Positions 35,472 to 44,690 are shown, numbered from the stretch's first letter. The stretch is DNA of 45,637 nt from Bradyrhizobium rifense (GCF_008123425.1 NZ_VSSS01000044.1:1-45637); one strand, 5' to 3'. The notes: generated by a model from the sequence alone, not told the origin. A program made the numbers and translations.

Positions 35472-36347
35472 CTATTTTCCGCCGCCCAGCGAGTGGACGT
35501 AAACCGCCATGGCCTTGATCGTAGCGGGGTCGAGCCGCCCTTCCCAGGCCGGCATCACGCCCGCGCGGCCATTGCCGATGGTCTCGATCAGCGTCGCCTC
35601 GTCCGAACCATAGAGCCAGATCTTGTCGGTCAGGTTGGGGGCGCCCATCTCCTGGTTGCCCTTGCCGCCATCGCCATGGCAGGCGACGCAATTGTCGACA
35701 AAGATCTTCTCGCCCTTGGCGGCGTCATAGTCCTTGCGGGTCGGAAGGCCCGACAGCGACCGCACGTAATTGGCCACCGTGACGATCTCGTCGCCCTTCA
35801 GCACGCCGTCCTTGCCGAAGGCGAGCATCTGGCCTTCATGCGCCTTGGCATGGCCGGAGCGTGCGCCGAACTGGATGGTCTGCATGATCTGGTCGAGCGT
35901 GCCGCCCCACAGCCAGTCATCGTCGTTCAGGTTCGGATAGCCCTTGGCGCCGGCACCGCCGGAGCCGTGGCATGGCGCGCAATTATCGCCGAACACGGTC
36001 TTGCCCTTGGCGCGGGCGAGCGCCAGCAGCGCAGGATCCTTCTCGATGTCGGCGAGCGAGGCGGCGCCCAGCGCCACCATCTTGTCACCGCGGATCTTCT
36101 CGAGGTTGGCGAGCTCGACCGCAACGTCGGCACGCGAGGAATACCCCATCACGCCGCGCGTATTGCCCGAGATCAGCGGCCAGGCCGGATAGACGATCCA
36201 GTAGCCGATCGCCCAGACGATGGTGAGGTAGAAGGAGATCACCCACCAGCGCGGCAGCGGCGTGTTGAGCTCCTTGATGCCGTCCCATTCATGTCCGGTC
36301 GTGGACTTGCCGGTGACGGAATCGAATTCGCCATGATGATCGGTCAT
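35472..36347 (-). CDS. fixP: cbb3 oxidase di-haem subunit FixP (CcoP)
   Basis: 291 codons. N-terminal hydrophilic part (HEWDGIKELNTPLPRWW), one membrane helix (VISFYLTIVWAIGYWIVY), then two cytochrome c domains with haem motifs CAPCH at about 139 and CVACH at about 226, and downstream axial Met in QMLAFG and GVMPAWEG. FixP passes electrons from the bc1 complex to FixO and FixN in the inner membrane. It follows fixQ with a 6-bp gap. Confidence 0.96.
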   Translation of the reverse strand: MTDHHGEFDSVTGKSTTGHEWDGIKELNTPLPRWWVISFYLTIVWAIGYWIVYPAWPLISGNTRGVMGYSSRADVAVELANLEKIRGDKMVALGAASLADIEKDPALLALARAKGKTVFGDNCAPCHGSGGAGAKGYPNLNDDDWLWGGTLDQIMQTIQFGARSGHAKAHEGQMLAFGKDGVLKGDEIVTVANYVRSLSGLPTRKDYDAAKGEKIFVDNCVACHGDGGKGNQEMGAPNLTDKIWLYGSDEATLIETIGNGRAGVMPAWEGRLDPATIKAMAVYVHSLGGGK

Positions 36348-36353
36348 GTTCTC

Positions 36354-36518
36354 TCACTCCTCCCGCAGCGGCAGGCTGGCCGCTTCGTCGAACGCAGCCT
36401 TGTTGCGGGGCCAAAACGCGTAGGCGATGATCGCGAGAAAGATCGCGACGAAGACCGGCGTCCAGATCGTGGTCACGAGGCCGGACGCGAGATTGTCGAG
36501 TGTCAGGATGGCTTTCAT
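36354..36518 (-). CDS. fixQ: cbb3 oxidase small subunit FixQ (CcoQ)
   Basis: 54 codons: MKAILTLDNLASGLVTTIWT then PVFVAIFLAIIAYAFWPRNK, one membrane helix and the WPRNKxxFDEAA motif of CcoQ. It stabilises the interaction of FixP with the FixN-FixO core. Located between fixO (13-bp gap) and fixP (6-bp gap). Confidence 0.96.
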   Translation of the reverse strand: MKAILTLDNLASGLVTTIWTPVFVAIFLAIIAYAFWPRNKAAFDEAASLPLREE

Positions 36519-36531
36519 CGGTAATGCCTTC

Positions 36532-37266
36532 TCAGCGAAGATTGGCTTTCTCGTTGTAGAGCTTGAAGTCGACCAGCGTGCCGAGCATCTGCAGGTACGC
36601 GATCAGCGCGTCCATCTCGGTCGGCGTTCCCGTCTTGCCGTCGAAATTGCGCACAACGGCCTTGGCGTAGCGCTTGGCGAAAGCGTCGGCGCCGGCATTG
36701 TCCGGATCGGCCTGGGCCTTCATGTCGGCGCCGGCATTGGCGATCTGGTCGTCGGTATAGGGCACGCCGACGGCCCTTAAGGTCCGCATGTGGTCGGCGA
36801 TCGTGTCGGGATCGACCTCGGTTGCGCTGAGGAATGGATAGCCCGGCATCACCGATTGCGGCACGATCGCGCGCGGATTGGTCAGATGGGTGACGTGCCA
36901 GTCGTCGGAATATTTGGCGCCGACGCGGGCAAGATCAGGGCCGGTGCGCTTCGAGCCCCACTGGAACGGGTGGTCGAACATGCTCTCGGCGGCGAGCGAG
37001 AAGTGGCCGTAGCGCTCGACCTCGTCGCGCAGGGGGCGGATCATCTGCGAGTGGCAGAGATAGCAGCCTTCGCGGACATAGACGTTGCGCCCGGCGAGCT
37101 CCAGCGGCGTGTAGGGCCGCACGCCATCGACCGCCTCGATCGTGCTCTTGAGGTAGAACAGCGGCGTGATCTCGACGAGACCGCCGATCGCGATCACCAG
37201 CAAAATGCCGGCGATCAGGATGATCGAGTTCTTTTCGAAGGCTTGGTGGCGAGTCCAGAACGACAT
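36532..37266 (-). CDS. fixO: cbb3 oxidase mono-haem subunit FixO (CcoO)
   Basis: 244 codons from the ATG at 37266, the known length. An N-terminal helix (SIILIAGILLVIAIGGLVEI) anchors a periplasmic cytochrome c domain with haem motif CYLCHS and axial Met in SVMPGYPFL. GRNVYVREGCYLCHSQMIRP is the family signature. FixO passes electrons to the FixN active site. 10-bp gap to fixN. Confidence 0.96.
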   Translation of the reverse strand: MSFWTRHQAFEKNSIILIAGILLVIAIGGLVEITPLFYLKSTIEAVDGVRPYTPLELAGRNVYVREGCYLCHSQMIRPLRDEVERYGHFSLAAESMFDHPFQWGSKRTGPDLARVGAKYSDDWHVTHLTNPRAIVPQSVMPGYPFLSATEVDPDTIADHMRTLRAVGVPYTDDQIANAGADMKAQADPDNAGADAFAKRYAKAVVRNFDGKTGTPTEMDALIAYLQMLGTLVDFKLYNEKANLR

Positions 37267-37276
37267 GGAAAACTCC

Positions 37277-38926
37277 TCATTCCGCCGGCTGAAGAGCGAC
37301 CGGCATCTGGACTTCCTGTTCGCCAAGGCGAACGGTCATCCAGAGATTGAAGGCCATGATCAGCGCGCCGATCAGGAACAGCCCGCCGCCGGCGGCACGG
37401 ATGATGTAGAAGGGATGCATCGCCTCGACGCTCTCGATGAAGGAATATTCGAGGAAGCCGAGCGAGGTGTAGGCGCGCCACATCAGGCCCTGGAGGATGC
37501 CGGACACCCACATCGCCGAGATGTAGAGCACGATGCCGAGCGTCGCGATCCAGAAGTGCCAGTTGACGAGCTTCAGGCTGTAGAGCTCCTTGCGATTCCA
37601 GGCCCACGGCACCAGGCAGTAGAGCGCGCCGAAGGAGACGAAGCCGACCCAGCCGAGCGCACCGGAGTGCACGTGGCCGATGGTCCAATCGGTGTAGTGG
37701 CTGAGCGAGTTGACCACCTTGATCGACATCATCGGGCCTTCGAAGGTCGACATGCCATAGAAGGCGACGGAGACGACGAGCATGCGCAGCACGGGGTCGG
37801 TACGCAGCTTGTCCCAGGCTCCCGACAGCGTCATCAGGCCGTTGATCATGCCGCCCCAGGAGGGCATCCACAGCATGATCGAGAAGGTCATGCCCAGCGT
37901 CTGCGTCCAGTCCGGCAGCGCGGTGTAATGCAGATGGTGCGGGCCGGCCCAGATGTAGAGGAAGATCAGCGCCCAGAAATGAATGATCGAGAGCCGGTAG
38001 GAATAGATCGGCCGCTCGGCGCGCTTGGGGATGAAGTAGTACATGATGGCGAGGAAGCCAGCGGTGAGGAAGAAGCCGACCGCGTTATGGCCGTACCACC
38101 ACTGGAACATGGCATCCTGGATGCCGCCCCAGGCGACATAGGATTTCGAGCCGAACACCGAGACGGGAAGCGCGGGATTGTTGCCGAGATGCAGCACCGC
38201 AATCGTCACGATGAAGGCGAGATAGAACCAGTTCGCGACGAAGATGTGCGGTTCCTTGCGCTTGATGATCGTGCCAAGGAAGACGAGCAGATAAGTCACC
38301 CAGACGATGGTCAGCCAGAGGTCCGCATACCATTCCGGCTCGGCATATTCCTTGGATTGAGTGACGCCGAGCAGATAGCCGGTGCCGGCGATCAGGATGA
38401 AGAAATTGTAGCCGACCACGACGAACCAGGGCGCGAGGTCGCCGGCAAGGCGCACGCGGCAGGTCTTCTGCACCACGTAGAACGATGTTGCGATCAGCAC
38501 ATTGCCGCCGAAGGCGAAGATCACGGCCGAGGTGTGCAGCGGCCGCAAGCGGCCAAAACTGGTCCAGGGCAGATCGAAGTTCAGCGCGGGCCAGGCCAGT
38601 TGCGAGGCGATGATGAGGCCGACAAGGAAGCCTGCAATGCCCCAGAACATCGCCATGAAGGACGAGAACTTGATCGGCCCCATATTGTAGTTGGGGCGCC
38701 CGTTGATCTCCGCCGGCGGCAGCTCTGCCGGCCGATCGAAGTAGCGGTTGACGATACAGAACACCGCGGCCAGGCTCGCCGCCGCGCTGAGCGCGGCATG
38801 GAACGCGAACGGCGCATCGAGCGCCTTGGCTGAGGCGATCAAGCAGAGGAAGGCGGTGACCGCAAACACGAGCGCCAGGCCGCTTTCACCTGTTGTCATG
38901 GATTTTGAGATAGATGGCTGGCTCAT
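37277..38926 (-). CDS. fixN: cbb3 oxidase catalytic subunit FixN (CcoN)
   Basis: 549 codons from the ATG at 38926 (the frame can be extended 14 codons but into the promoter). Twelve membrane helices with the haem-copper His ligands, including LHTSAVIFAFGGN (low-spin haem), QWWYGHNAVGFFLTAGF (CuB and Tyr) and HVHSGALGWVGFV (high-spin haem). It is the catalytic subunit of the high-affinity haem-copper oxidase that reduces O2 at nanomolar concentration. First gene of fixNOQP; a perfect FixK box is 59 bases upstream. Confidence 0.97.
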   Translation of the reverse strand: MSQPSISKSMTTGESGLALVFAVTAFLCLIASAKALDAPFAFHAALSAAASLAAVFCIVNRYFDRPAELPPAEINGRPNYNMGPIKFSSFMAMFWGIAGFLVGLIIASQLAWPALNFDLPWTSFGRLRPLHTSAVIFAFGGNVLIATSFYVVQKTCRVRLAGDLAPWFVVVGYNFFILIAGTGYLLGVTQSKEYAEPEWYADLWLTIVWVTYLLVFLGTIIKRKEPHIFVANWFYLAFIVTIAVLHLGNNPALPVSVFGSKSYVAWGGIQDAMFQWWYGHNAVGFFLTAGFLAIMYYFIPKRAERPIYSYRLSIIHFWALIFLYIWAGPHHLHYTALPDWTQTLGMTFSIMLWMPSWGGMINGLMTLSGAWDKLRTDPVLRMLVVSVAFYGMSTFEGPMMSIKVVNSLSHYTDWTIGHVHSGALGWVGFVSFGALYCLVPWAWNRKELYSLKLVNWHFWIATLGIVLYISAMWVSGILQGLMWRAYTSLGFLEYSFIESVEAMHPFYIIRAAGGGLFLIGALIMAFNLWMTVRLGEQEVQMPVALQPAE

Positions 38927-38984
38927 GCGGATTCTCTTTCGAAAGAAACACAGCGCCAGAAACCACATTCAACCTCGCGGGGAT

Positions 38985-38998
38985 TTGATTGAAATCAA
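38985..38998 (-). promoter_or_regulatory. Perfect FixK/FNR box upstream of fixN
   Basis: TTGATTGAAATCAA is a perfect palindrome of the form TTGAT-N4-ATCAA. It lies 59 bases before the fixN ATG and is the activation site for FixK2, encoded at 42792-43490, in microaerobic conditions. Confidence 0.92.
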
Positions 38999-39135
38999 GG
39001 TCAGTGAATTTCTGTTAATGTGAAGCAGCCCCTGGCCGGAGAGCGATATCAACCGCTCGCGCTCCGCGCAGCGCGCGGTAACCACCGCTTGCGTGAAATC
39101 ATGGAGCTCAAGTCGAGCGATTTGCGGACGGCCTG

Positions 39136-39561
39136 TCAGTCGCGCGCGGTCGCCTTGAGTGCGGCGATGACGTCCTCACGGGCGATGATTCCGACCAGCT
39201 TCTGGCGGCTGTTGAGCACGATGACGCTCCTGATGCGGTGCTCGACCATGATCTGGAGCACGCGCGTCAACTTGGTGTCGGAACTGACATAAATGAATTC
39301 GGGCGCCATGACGTCGCCGACCTTGCGGCTCGTCAGATCGTGATAGCGCGGCAGCATCTGGCTCGGCGTGAAGGCGAAGCCCTTCAGGATGTCGAATTTG
39401 GTGACGATGCCGACGACCTGCCCGTCGTCCTCGACTGGATAGGAGTTGAAATCGTCGCGCTCGAACATCTCGCTGAGTTCGAGCAGGTCGAGATCGCGCT
39501 TCACCATCCGGACGTCGCGCGTCATGTAGCCGTCGACGGTCTGCTCAAGAAACTTGTACAC
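39136..39561 (-). CDS. Tandem CBS-domain protein
   Basis: 141 codons. Two CBS repeats: YMTRDVRMVKRDLDLLELSE to DDGQVVGIVTKFDIL, and KVGDVMAPEFIYVSSDTKLT to RQKLVGIIAREDVIAAL. These bind adenine nucleotides and usually act as regulatory modules. No catalytic domain is fused. It lies between the fixNOQP promoter and a decayed usp gene on the same strand; such CBS/usp genes are FixK2 targets in bradyrhizobia, which fits the box at 39937. Confidence 0.88.
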   Translation of the reverse strand: MYKFLEQTVDGYMTRDVRMVKRDLDLLELSEMFERDDFNSYPVEDDGQVVGIVTKFDILKGFAFTPSQMLPRYHDLTSRKVGDVMAPEFIYVSSDTKLTRVLQIMVEHRIRSVIVLNSRQKLVGIIAREDVIAALKATARD

Positions 39562-39597
39562 GGCGCGTCCTCCTCGTTCATCTGGGTTCGCCGGCCG

Positions 39598-39879
39598 TCA
39601 GTGCGACAACAACACGCAGCGGGCGGATTTTGCATCACAAGATACTGCGTAACGCCGCTGAGGATCAGCTCGGGGAAGCGCGAATGACCGTAGGCACCGG
39701 CGACGATCAGGCCGGCACCGACGTCATGGGCGATCTTCTCCAATTGCACGGCGGCGGTTTCGTTTCTCCCGACTTCCGCGATGCGCGTGCTAGCAGCGAC
39801 GCCGTGGCGGGCGAGCCAGAAGACGGCCGTTTTTGGGCTGATCGAGCGCCAGGCTGACCATCACTGTCGCATATGTCAT
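39598..39879 (-). pseudogene. Universal stress protein (UspA family), internally deleted
   Basis: The start MTYATVMVSLALDQPKNGRL (ATG at 39879) is a Usp N-terminus. It jumps after about 25 codons to the C-terminal part: AHDVGAGLIVAGAYGHSRFP, ILSGVTQYLV, which contains the Usp ATP-binding GxxGHSRxxE-like motif. A further single-base shift moves to SARCVLLSH and the stop at 39598. The central ~100 codons are gone, so it is dead. Confidence 0.8.
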
Positions 39880-39936
39880 CGGGAGCCTCCGGGCAGCGAG
39901 ATGCGGTGGAATCTAGCCGCGCCGACGCAAGGCGGG

Positions 39937-39950
39937 ATGAGGTAGATCAA
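39937..39950 (-). promoter_or_regulatory. Candidate FixK2 box upstream of usp-CBS
   Basis: On the minus strand TTGATCTACCTCAT, matching TTGA-N6-TCAA except the last base. It ends 58 bases before the usp ATG, nearly the same distance as the boxes at fixN and fixG. Confidence 0.55.
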
Positions 39951-40083
39951 ATTTCGTCGCGCCAGCTGGAAGAAATCCGCCAATAAAATCAGACATCCGA
40001 ACTTGCCTCCGGCCCGGCCTTGGGGCGAAATTGCAGCCATCTTCACGGCACGGAACCCGCCGCAGGAGAATGGGAGCAATAGC

Positions 40084-41601
40084 TTGTCGCCGAGCCGAAT
40101 CACGCATCCACAAGACGACGCTCGCGGCGAATATTTTCGGGTCCGAATCGAAGGATTCGGCGTCGGCACCTGGGATCTCGACCTCAACACGCGGGAGCTG
40201 GACTGGTCGGAAACCGCCGGTATCTTGCTCGGCGTCGCGCGGGGCCAGCCGGGGAGCTACGACCTGTTTATGTCCCGCCTCGAGCCCGGGGACCGCGAGC
40301 GGGTCGAGACGGCGATCAAGCGCGTCTCCGAGCGGGGCGGCGGGTTCGACCTGTCTTTCCGGGTCGTAGGCGAATCAGAGAGTGGGCAATGGATCCGCGC
40401 CCGGGCCGGAGTCATTCGTGATGAAGCCGGCGCCGCCCGTCATCTCAGCGGTATCTTTCTGGACATCGACGAGGAGAAGCAGGTCGAGGAGGCGCTGCGC
40501 ACCCGCGAGACTCACCTCCGCTCGATCCTACACACCATTCCCGATGCGATGATCGTCATCGGCGGCAACGGCATCATCCAGCTGTTCAGCACGGCCGCGG
40601 AGCGGCTGTTCGGCTGGTCCGAGCACGAGGCGATCGGACAGAACGTCAGCATTTTGATGCCGGAGCCCGACCGCGCCCGCCATGACAGCTACATCGCCCG
40701 CTATCGCTCCAGCCACGATCCGCACATCATCGGCATCGGTCGCATCGTCACCGGCAGACGCCGCGACGGGACCACCTTCCCGATGCACCTGTCGATCGGC
40801 GAGATGCAGTCGGGCGGCGAGCCTTATTTCACCGGCTTCGTCCGCGACCTCACCGAGCATCAGCAGACCCAGGCGCGGCTCCAGGAATTGCAGTCCGAGC
40901 TCGTCCATGTCTCGCGGCTGAGCGCGATGGGCGAGATGGCGTCCGCGCTCGCGCATGAGCTGAACCAACCGCTGGCGGCGATCAGCAATTACATGAAGGG
41001 CTCGCGGCGACTGCTCGCCGGCAGTATCGATCCGAACACGCCGAAGATCGAGAGCGCGCTGGATCGCGCCTCGGAGCAGGCTGTGCGTGCAGGCCAGATC
41101 ATCCGGCGCTTGCGCGACTTCGTTTCCCGCGGCGAGTCCGAAAAGCGGGTCGAAACCCTGTCCAAACTGATCGAGGAAGCCGGCGCGCTGGGACTAGCCG
41201 GCGCACGCGAGCAGAACGTGCAGCTTCGTTTCAGCCTCGATCCGGACGCCGATCTCGTCCTTGCCGACCGCGTGCAGATCCAGCAGGTGCTGGTCAATCT
41301 GTTCCGCAACGCGCTGGAAGCGATGGCGCAGTCGCCACGACGTGAGCTCGCCGTCACCAACGCCCGCGTCAGCGACGATATGATCGAGGTGGAGGTGTCC
41401 GACACCGGTTCCGGCTTTCAGGACGACGTCATTCCAAATCTGTTCCAGACCTTCTTCACCACCAAAGAGACCGGCATGGGCGTCGGACTGTCGATCAGCC
41501 GCTCGATCATCGAGGCTCACGGCGGCCGCATGGTGGCCGAAAGCAACGCATCGGGGGGCGCGACATTCCGCTTCACCCTGCCCGCAGCCGATGAGACCTG
41601 A
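40084..41601 (+). CDS. fixL: Oxygen-sensing histidine kinase FixL
   Basis: 505 codons from a TTG at 40084, with GGGAG 7 bases upstream. This start is supported because it places the haem-ligand His exactly at 200 (RARHDSYIARYR), Arg220 (GIGRIVTG) and phospho-His at 291 (ALAHELNQPLAAI), all as in the Bradyrhizobium protein. Two PAS domains (about 15-130 and 142-255), the dimerisation domain, and a HATPase end (VLVNLFRNALEA, GVGLSISRSIIEAHGGR). Cytoplasmic form with no membrane helices. With low O2 the haem is unliganded and FixL phosphorylates FixJ. 3-bp gap to fixJ. Confidence 0.97.
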   Translation: MSPSRITHPQDDARGEYFRVRIEGFGVGTWDLDLNTRELDWSETAGILLGVARGQPGSYDLFMSRLEPGDRERVETAIKRVSERGGGFDLSFRVVGESESGQWIRARAGVIRDEAGAARHLSGIFLDIDEEKQVEEALRTRETHLRSILHTIPDAMIVIGGNGIIQLFSTAAERLFGWSEHEAIGQNVSILMPEPDRARHDSYIARYRSSHDPHIIGIGRIVTGRRRDGTTFPMHLSIGEMQSGGEPYFTGFVRDLTEHQQTQARLQELQSELVHVSRLSAMGEMASALAHELNQPLAAISNYMKGSRRLLAGSIDPNTPKIESALDRASEQAVRAGQIIRRLRDFVSRGESEKRVETLSKLIEEAGALGLAGAREQNVQLRFSLDPDADLVLADRVQIQQVLVNLFRNALEAMAQSPRRELAVTNARVSDDMIEVEVSDTGSGFQDDVIPNLFQTFFTTKETGMGVGLSISRSIIEAHGGRMVAESNASGGATFRFTLPAADET

Positions 41602-41604
41602 TTC

Positions 41605-42222
41605 ATGACGACCAAGGGACATGTCTACGTCATCGACGACGACGAGGCGATGCGGGACTCGCTGAACTTCCTGCTGGACTCCTCGGGCTTTGGCGTCACG
41701 CTGTTCGACAACGCGCTAAGTTTCCTCGACGCCCTGCCCGGCCTCGCCTTCGGCTGCGTCGTCTCGGACATCCGCATGCCGGGCCTTGACGGAATCGAGC
41801 TTCTCAAGCGCACGAAGGCGCAGAACAGTCCGTTTCCGATCCTGATCATGACTGGTCACGGCGACGTGCCGCTCGCGGTCGAGGCGATGAAGCTTGGTGC
41901 GGTCGACTTTCTCGAGAAGCCATTCGAGGACGACCGCCTCGTCACCATGATCGAAGCCGCTATCCGCCAGGCCGAACCGGTCGCCAAGAACGAGGCCGTC
42001 GCCCATGACATCGCCGCCCGCGTCACCTCCTTGAGCCCGCGCGAACGGCAGGTCATGGTGGCGCTGATCGCAGGCCTCTCCAACAAGTTGATCGCCCGCG
42101 AATACGATATCAGCCCGCGCACGATCGAGGTGTACCGGGCCAATGTGATGACCAAGATGCAGGCCAACAGCCTCTCGGAGCTGGTGCGGCTGGCGATGCG
42201 CGCCGGCCTGATCAAGGATTGA
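41605..42222 (+). CDS. fixJ: Response regulator FixJ
   Basis: 205 codons. Receiver domain with DDDEAM acidic pocket and Asp55 in VVSDIRMPG, Lys in FLEKPFEDD; C-terminal LuxR/GerE-type helix-turn-helix SPRERQVMVALIAGLSNKLI, YDISPRTIEVYRANVMTKMQ. Phosphorylated by FixL, it activates fixK2. 3-bp gap after fixL; same operon. Confidence 0.96.
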   Translation: MTTKGHVYVIDDDEAMRDSLNFLLDSSGFGVTLFDNALSFLDALPGLAFGCVVSDIRMPGLDGIELLKRTKAQNSPFPILIMTGHGDVPLAVEAMKLGAVDFLEKPFEDDRLVTMIEAAIRQAEPVAKNEAVAHDIAARVTSLSPRERQVMVALIAGLSNKLIAREYDISPRTIEVYRANVMTKMQANSLSELVRLAMRAGLIKD

Positions 42223-42302
42223 GTCAGGTCAAAGCCCTTGCGCTGGCCCTGTGCTAGCCAATCAGCATGATCGAGATCGGCTCGCACCATCAGCGGCTCC
42301 CA

Positions 42303-42689
42303 ATGGCGTCATCGGCGAAGCTCACCGTCTATGTTGTCGATGACGATGCCGCCGTGCTGGGCTCCCTGCGGTTCCTGTTGGAAATCGACGGTTTTGCCGT
42401 ACGGACCTTCAGGAATGCCACGACGCTGCTCAATGCGACGAACCCGCCCCGCGCAGATTGTTATGTCATCGACTACAAGATGCCTGACATCAATGGCATC
42501 GAGCTGGCCAGGCGGCTGCGCCAATCCGACGGCGACACGCCCGTGATCCTGATCACGGGTTATCCGGACGGACATATCTCAGCACGGGCGGCGGCGGCAG
42601 GGATCAAGGACGTGATTTTGAAGCCGCTCCTCGATGAAAGCCTCGCGAAATGCATCTGCCACGCCATCCAGGACAGGCGCGGCCACTGA
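42303..42689 (+). CDS. Single-domain response regulator (FixJ receiver-like)
   Basis: 128 codons from the ATG at 42303; an ATG at 42267 in frame is also possible and neither has a strong ribosome binding site. Only a receiver domain: VYVVDDDAAVLGSLRFLLE, YVIDYKMPDINGIELARRLR with Asp in VIDYKMP, and LKPLLDESL. It has no output domain, and lies between fixJ and fixK2 as in other bradyrhizobia. It may act as a phosphate sink or partner in the FixLJ cascade (inference). Confidence 0.88.
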   Translation: MASSAKLTVYVVDDDAAVLGSLRFLLEIDGFAVRTFRNATTLLNATNPPRADCYVIDYKMPDINGIELARRLRQSDGDTPVILITGYPDGHISARAAAAGIKDVILKPLLDESLAKCICHAIQDRRGH

Positions 42690-42791
42690 CCTCCGGGATT
42701 CTCCGTGGGTAAACCTCCTTAGATATCGCTCGAAATTTCCGGACCGTACGATCCGGCATACCAATGCACCATCACAACGGAGATGGCGCAG

Positions 42792-43490
42792 ATGCTGACC
42801 CAGACACTCAAGACCGAGGCGATTAACACCCAAATCGGCGGTAAGATCGCTCCCGCGCGTCCCGTTTCCGACCAGTTCGGCGCGATCGCGGGACATGCCG
42901 GCCTCGTTGCCACCGAGTTCTCCTATCGCAAGGACGAGGAGATCTACGGCGAAGACGAGCCCGCCGAATATGTCTATCAGGTGGTCTCCGGCGCGGTGCG
43001 CAGCTACAAGCTGCTCTCCGACGGCCGCCGTCAGATCGGCGCATTCCACCTTCCCGGTGACGTGTTCGGCCTCGAACCGGGCCAGACGCATCGCCTTGCG
43101 GCCGAAGCGATTATCGCCACAAGCGTGCGCCTCGTGGAGCGGGCCAGCCTCGAAAGGGTCGCCGGCACCGACGTACAGGTCGCGCGCAAGCTCTGGGCCA
43201 TGACGGCGGGCGAGCTGCGTCACGCCGAAGATCACATGTTGCTGCTGGGGCGCAAGACGGCGATGGAGCGTGTTGCAACCTTCCTGCTCGAAATGGATCG
43301 CCGCCTCGCCGTCGCCAACATGATGGCGCTGCCGATGTGTCGGCGCGATATCGGCGACTATCTCGGCCTCACGCTCGAGACCGTGTCGCGCGCGCTCTCG
43401 CAGCTTCACGCAAAGGGCATACTCGGCTTCTCGGGCGCTCGCCAGATCGTGCTGCGCAACCGCCAGCACCTGCACAATCTCGACGCCTGA
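42792..43490 (+). CDS. fixK: CRP/FNR-type regulator FixK2
   Basis: 232 codons from the ATG at 42792, with ACGGAG 9 bases upstream; an earlier ATG at 42783 would abut that site. The cNMP-like effector domain (YVYQVVSGAVRSYKLLSDGR) lacks the cysteines of FNR. Cys183 in MCRRDIGDYL is the redox-sensitive residue known in Bradyrhizobium FixK2, adjoining the helix-turn-helix CRRDIGDYLGLTLETVSRAL. It activates fixNOQP, fixGHIS and other low-oxygen genes via the TTGA-N6-TCAA boxes noted in this window. Confidence 0.95.
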   Translation: MLTQTLKTEAINTQIGGKIAPARPVSDQFGAIAGHAGLVATEFSYRKDEEIYGEDEPAEYVYQVVSGAVRSYKLLSDGRRQIGAFHLPGDVFGLEPGQTHRLAAEAIIATSVRLVERASLERVAGTDVQVARKLWAMTAGELRHAEDHMLLLGRKTAMERVATFLLEMDRRLAVANMMALPMCRRDIGDYLGLTLETVSRALSQLHAKGILGFSGARQIVLRNRQHLHNLDA

Positions 43491-43706
43491 TCGCTTTCAC
43501 CTGGCCGATGTTTCTCCTCCGCGACTTGGCCCGATGGCGGCTATTCATTGCGCCCCGAGCATGATGTAGTGAGAAACTAGCGCCTGGCCGGCGTCAGTTT
43601 TGCATACTAGAGAGGTCCGCCAGAGCTTACCGGTATTCACCGTAGCTGCTGGACCTCGGGTCGATCAAGATTGGCAGATGCGAAACAATAGACGATCACA
43701 CGGACT

Positions 43707-44690
43707 ATGGGCTCTGACTGCGCCACCAGCGCCAGAAACCGCTCCCTTACCGCCGAAACTGCAGCGGATATCGTCGTGATTGGCGGTGGATATACGGGGC
43801 TGTCGGCGGCCCTTCATCTTGCTGAAGGTGGGGCGCGTGTCGCGCTTTTGGAGGCGTCTGAAATAGGATTCGGCGGCTCCGGGCGGAACGTCGGGCTCGT
43901 GAATGCGGGTATGTGGCTCATGCCTGACGCGCTTCCGGACGCGCTCCGCGCGCCGTTTTGAGAACGGTTGCTTGAACAACTCGGGCGCGGACCGCAGACG
44001 GTGTTCGAACTCATCGAAAAGCACGACATCGAATGTGAAGTGGAACGTGCCGGCATTGTGCGGTCGGATGTAAGGGCCTGGAGGAGATTGAGGCCCGTGC
44101 CGAACAGTGGCAGAAGCGTGGAGCGCCCGTCTTGGTGCTAAATGCGGAGGCAACACACAGGAAAGTAGGCGGTGGCGACTACACCGGCGCGCTGCTCGAT
44201 AGCCGCGCCGGCACCATACAGCCATTGGCCTATGCGCGAGGGTTAGCGCGGGCCGCGCTTGCGATGGGAGCCAGGATATTTACGCAAAGCGAGGCCATCG
44301 TGGCGCAACACAACGGTTTGCGCTGGAGAGTCGGCACCGAAACCGGATCTGTAGAGGCCGACTGGGTCGGTCGTCGCGACGGATGCTTATAGCAAAGGAC
44401 TTTGGTCTGAGGTACGCCAGGAACAGATTCAACTGCCTTATTTCAACTTTGCCACGCCTTCTCTGCCCGCCGATCTGAGAAAGTCGATCTTGCCTGAGCG
44501 GCAGGGTGCGTGGGACACTCGAGAGGTCCTCTCTTCATTTCGCCTCGATCGCTCCGGGCGACTCGTGTTTGGCAGTGTTGGTGCGCTTGTGGGGATGGGG
44601 CAATCTATTCACCGGGCCTGGGCCCAAAGATCGCTGCGCAAGCTTTTTCCAGGGACTTCGGGGCGTCCAGGGAGCGGCCCCGGCCCTGGC
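43707..44690 (+). pseudogene. FAD-dependent oxidoreductase (DadA/GlpO-like), broken
   Basis: N-terminus DIVVIGGGYTGLSAALHLAE (FAD-binding GxGxxG) and GFGGSGRNVGLVNAGMW, then TGA at 43959 within the frame. Downstream ERLLEQLGRGPQTVFELIEK continues, a shift near 44070 gives GLEEIEARAEQWQKRGAPVL and TGALLDSRAGTIQPLAYARG, and another near 44380 gives ATDAYSKGLWSEVRQEQIQL and SSFRLDRSGRLVFGSVGALV. The end is lost near 44690. One nonsense and two frameshifts; dead. Intact homologues oxidise amino acids or amines. Confidence 0.88.

Noticed and set aside
37166..38833. A 555-codon plus-strand frame opposite fixN
   Set aside because: Antisense of a membrane protein gives a highly charged His/Asp-rich product with no domain; FixN is unambiguous.
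42579..43475. A 298-codon minus-strand frame opposite fixK2
   Set aside because: Antisense shadow; the plus strand encodes FixK2 with Cys183 and a helix-turn-helix.
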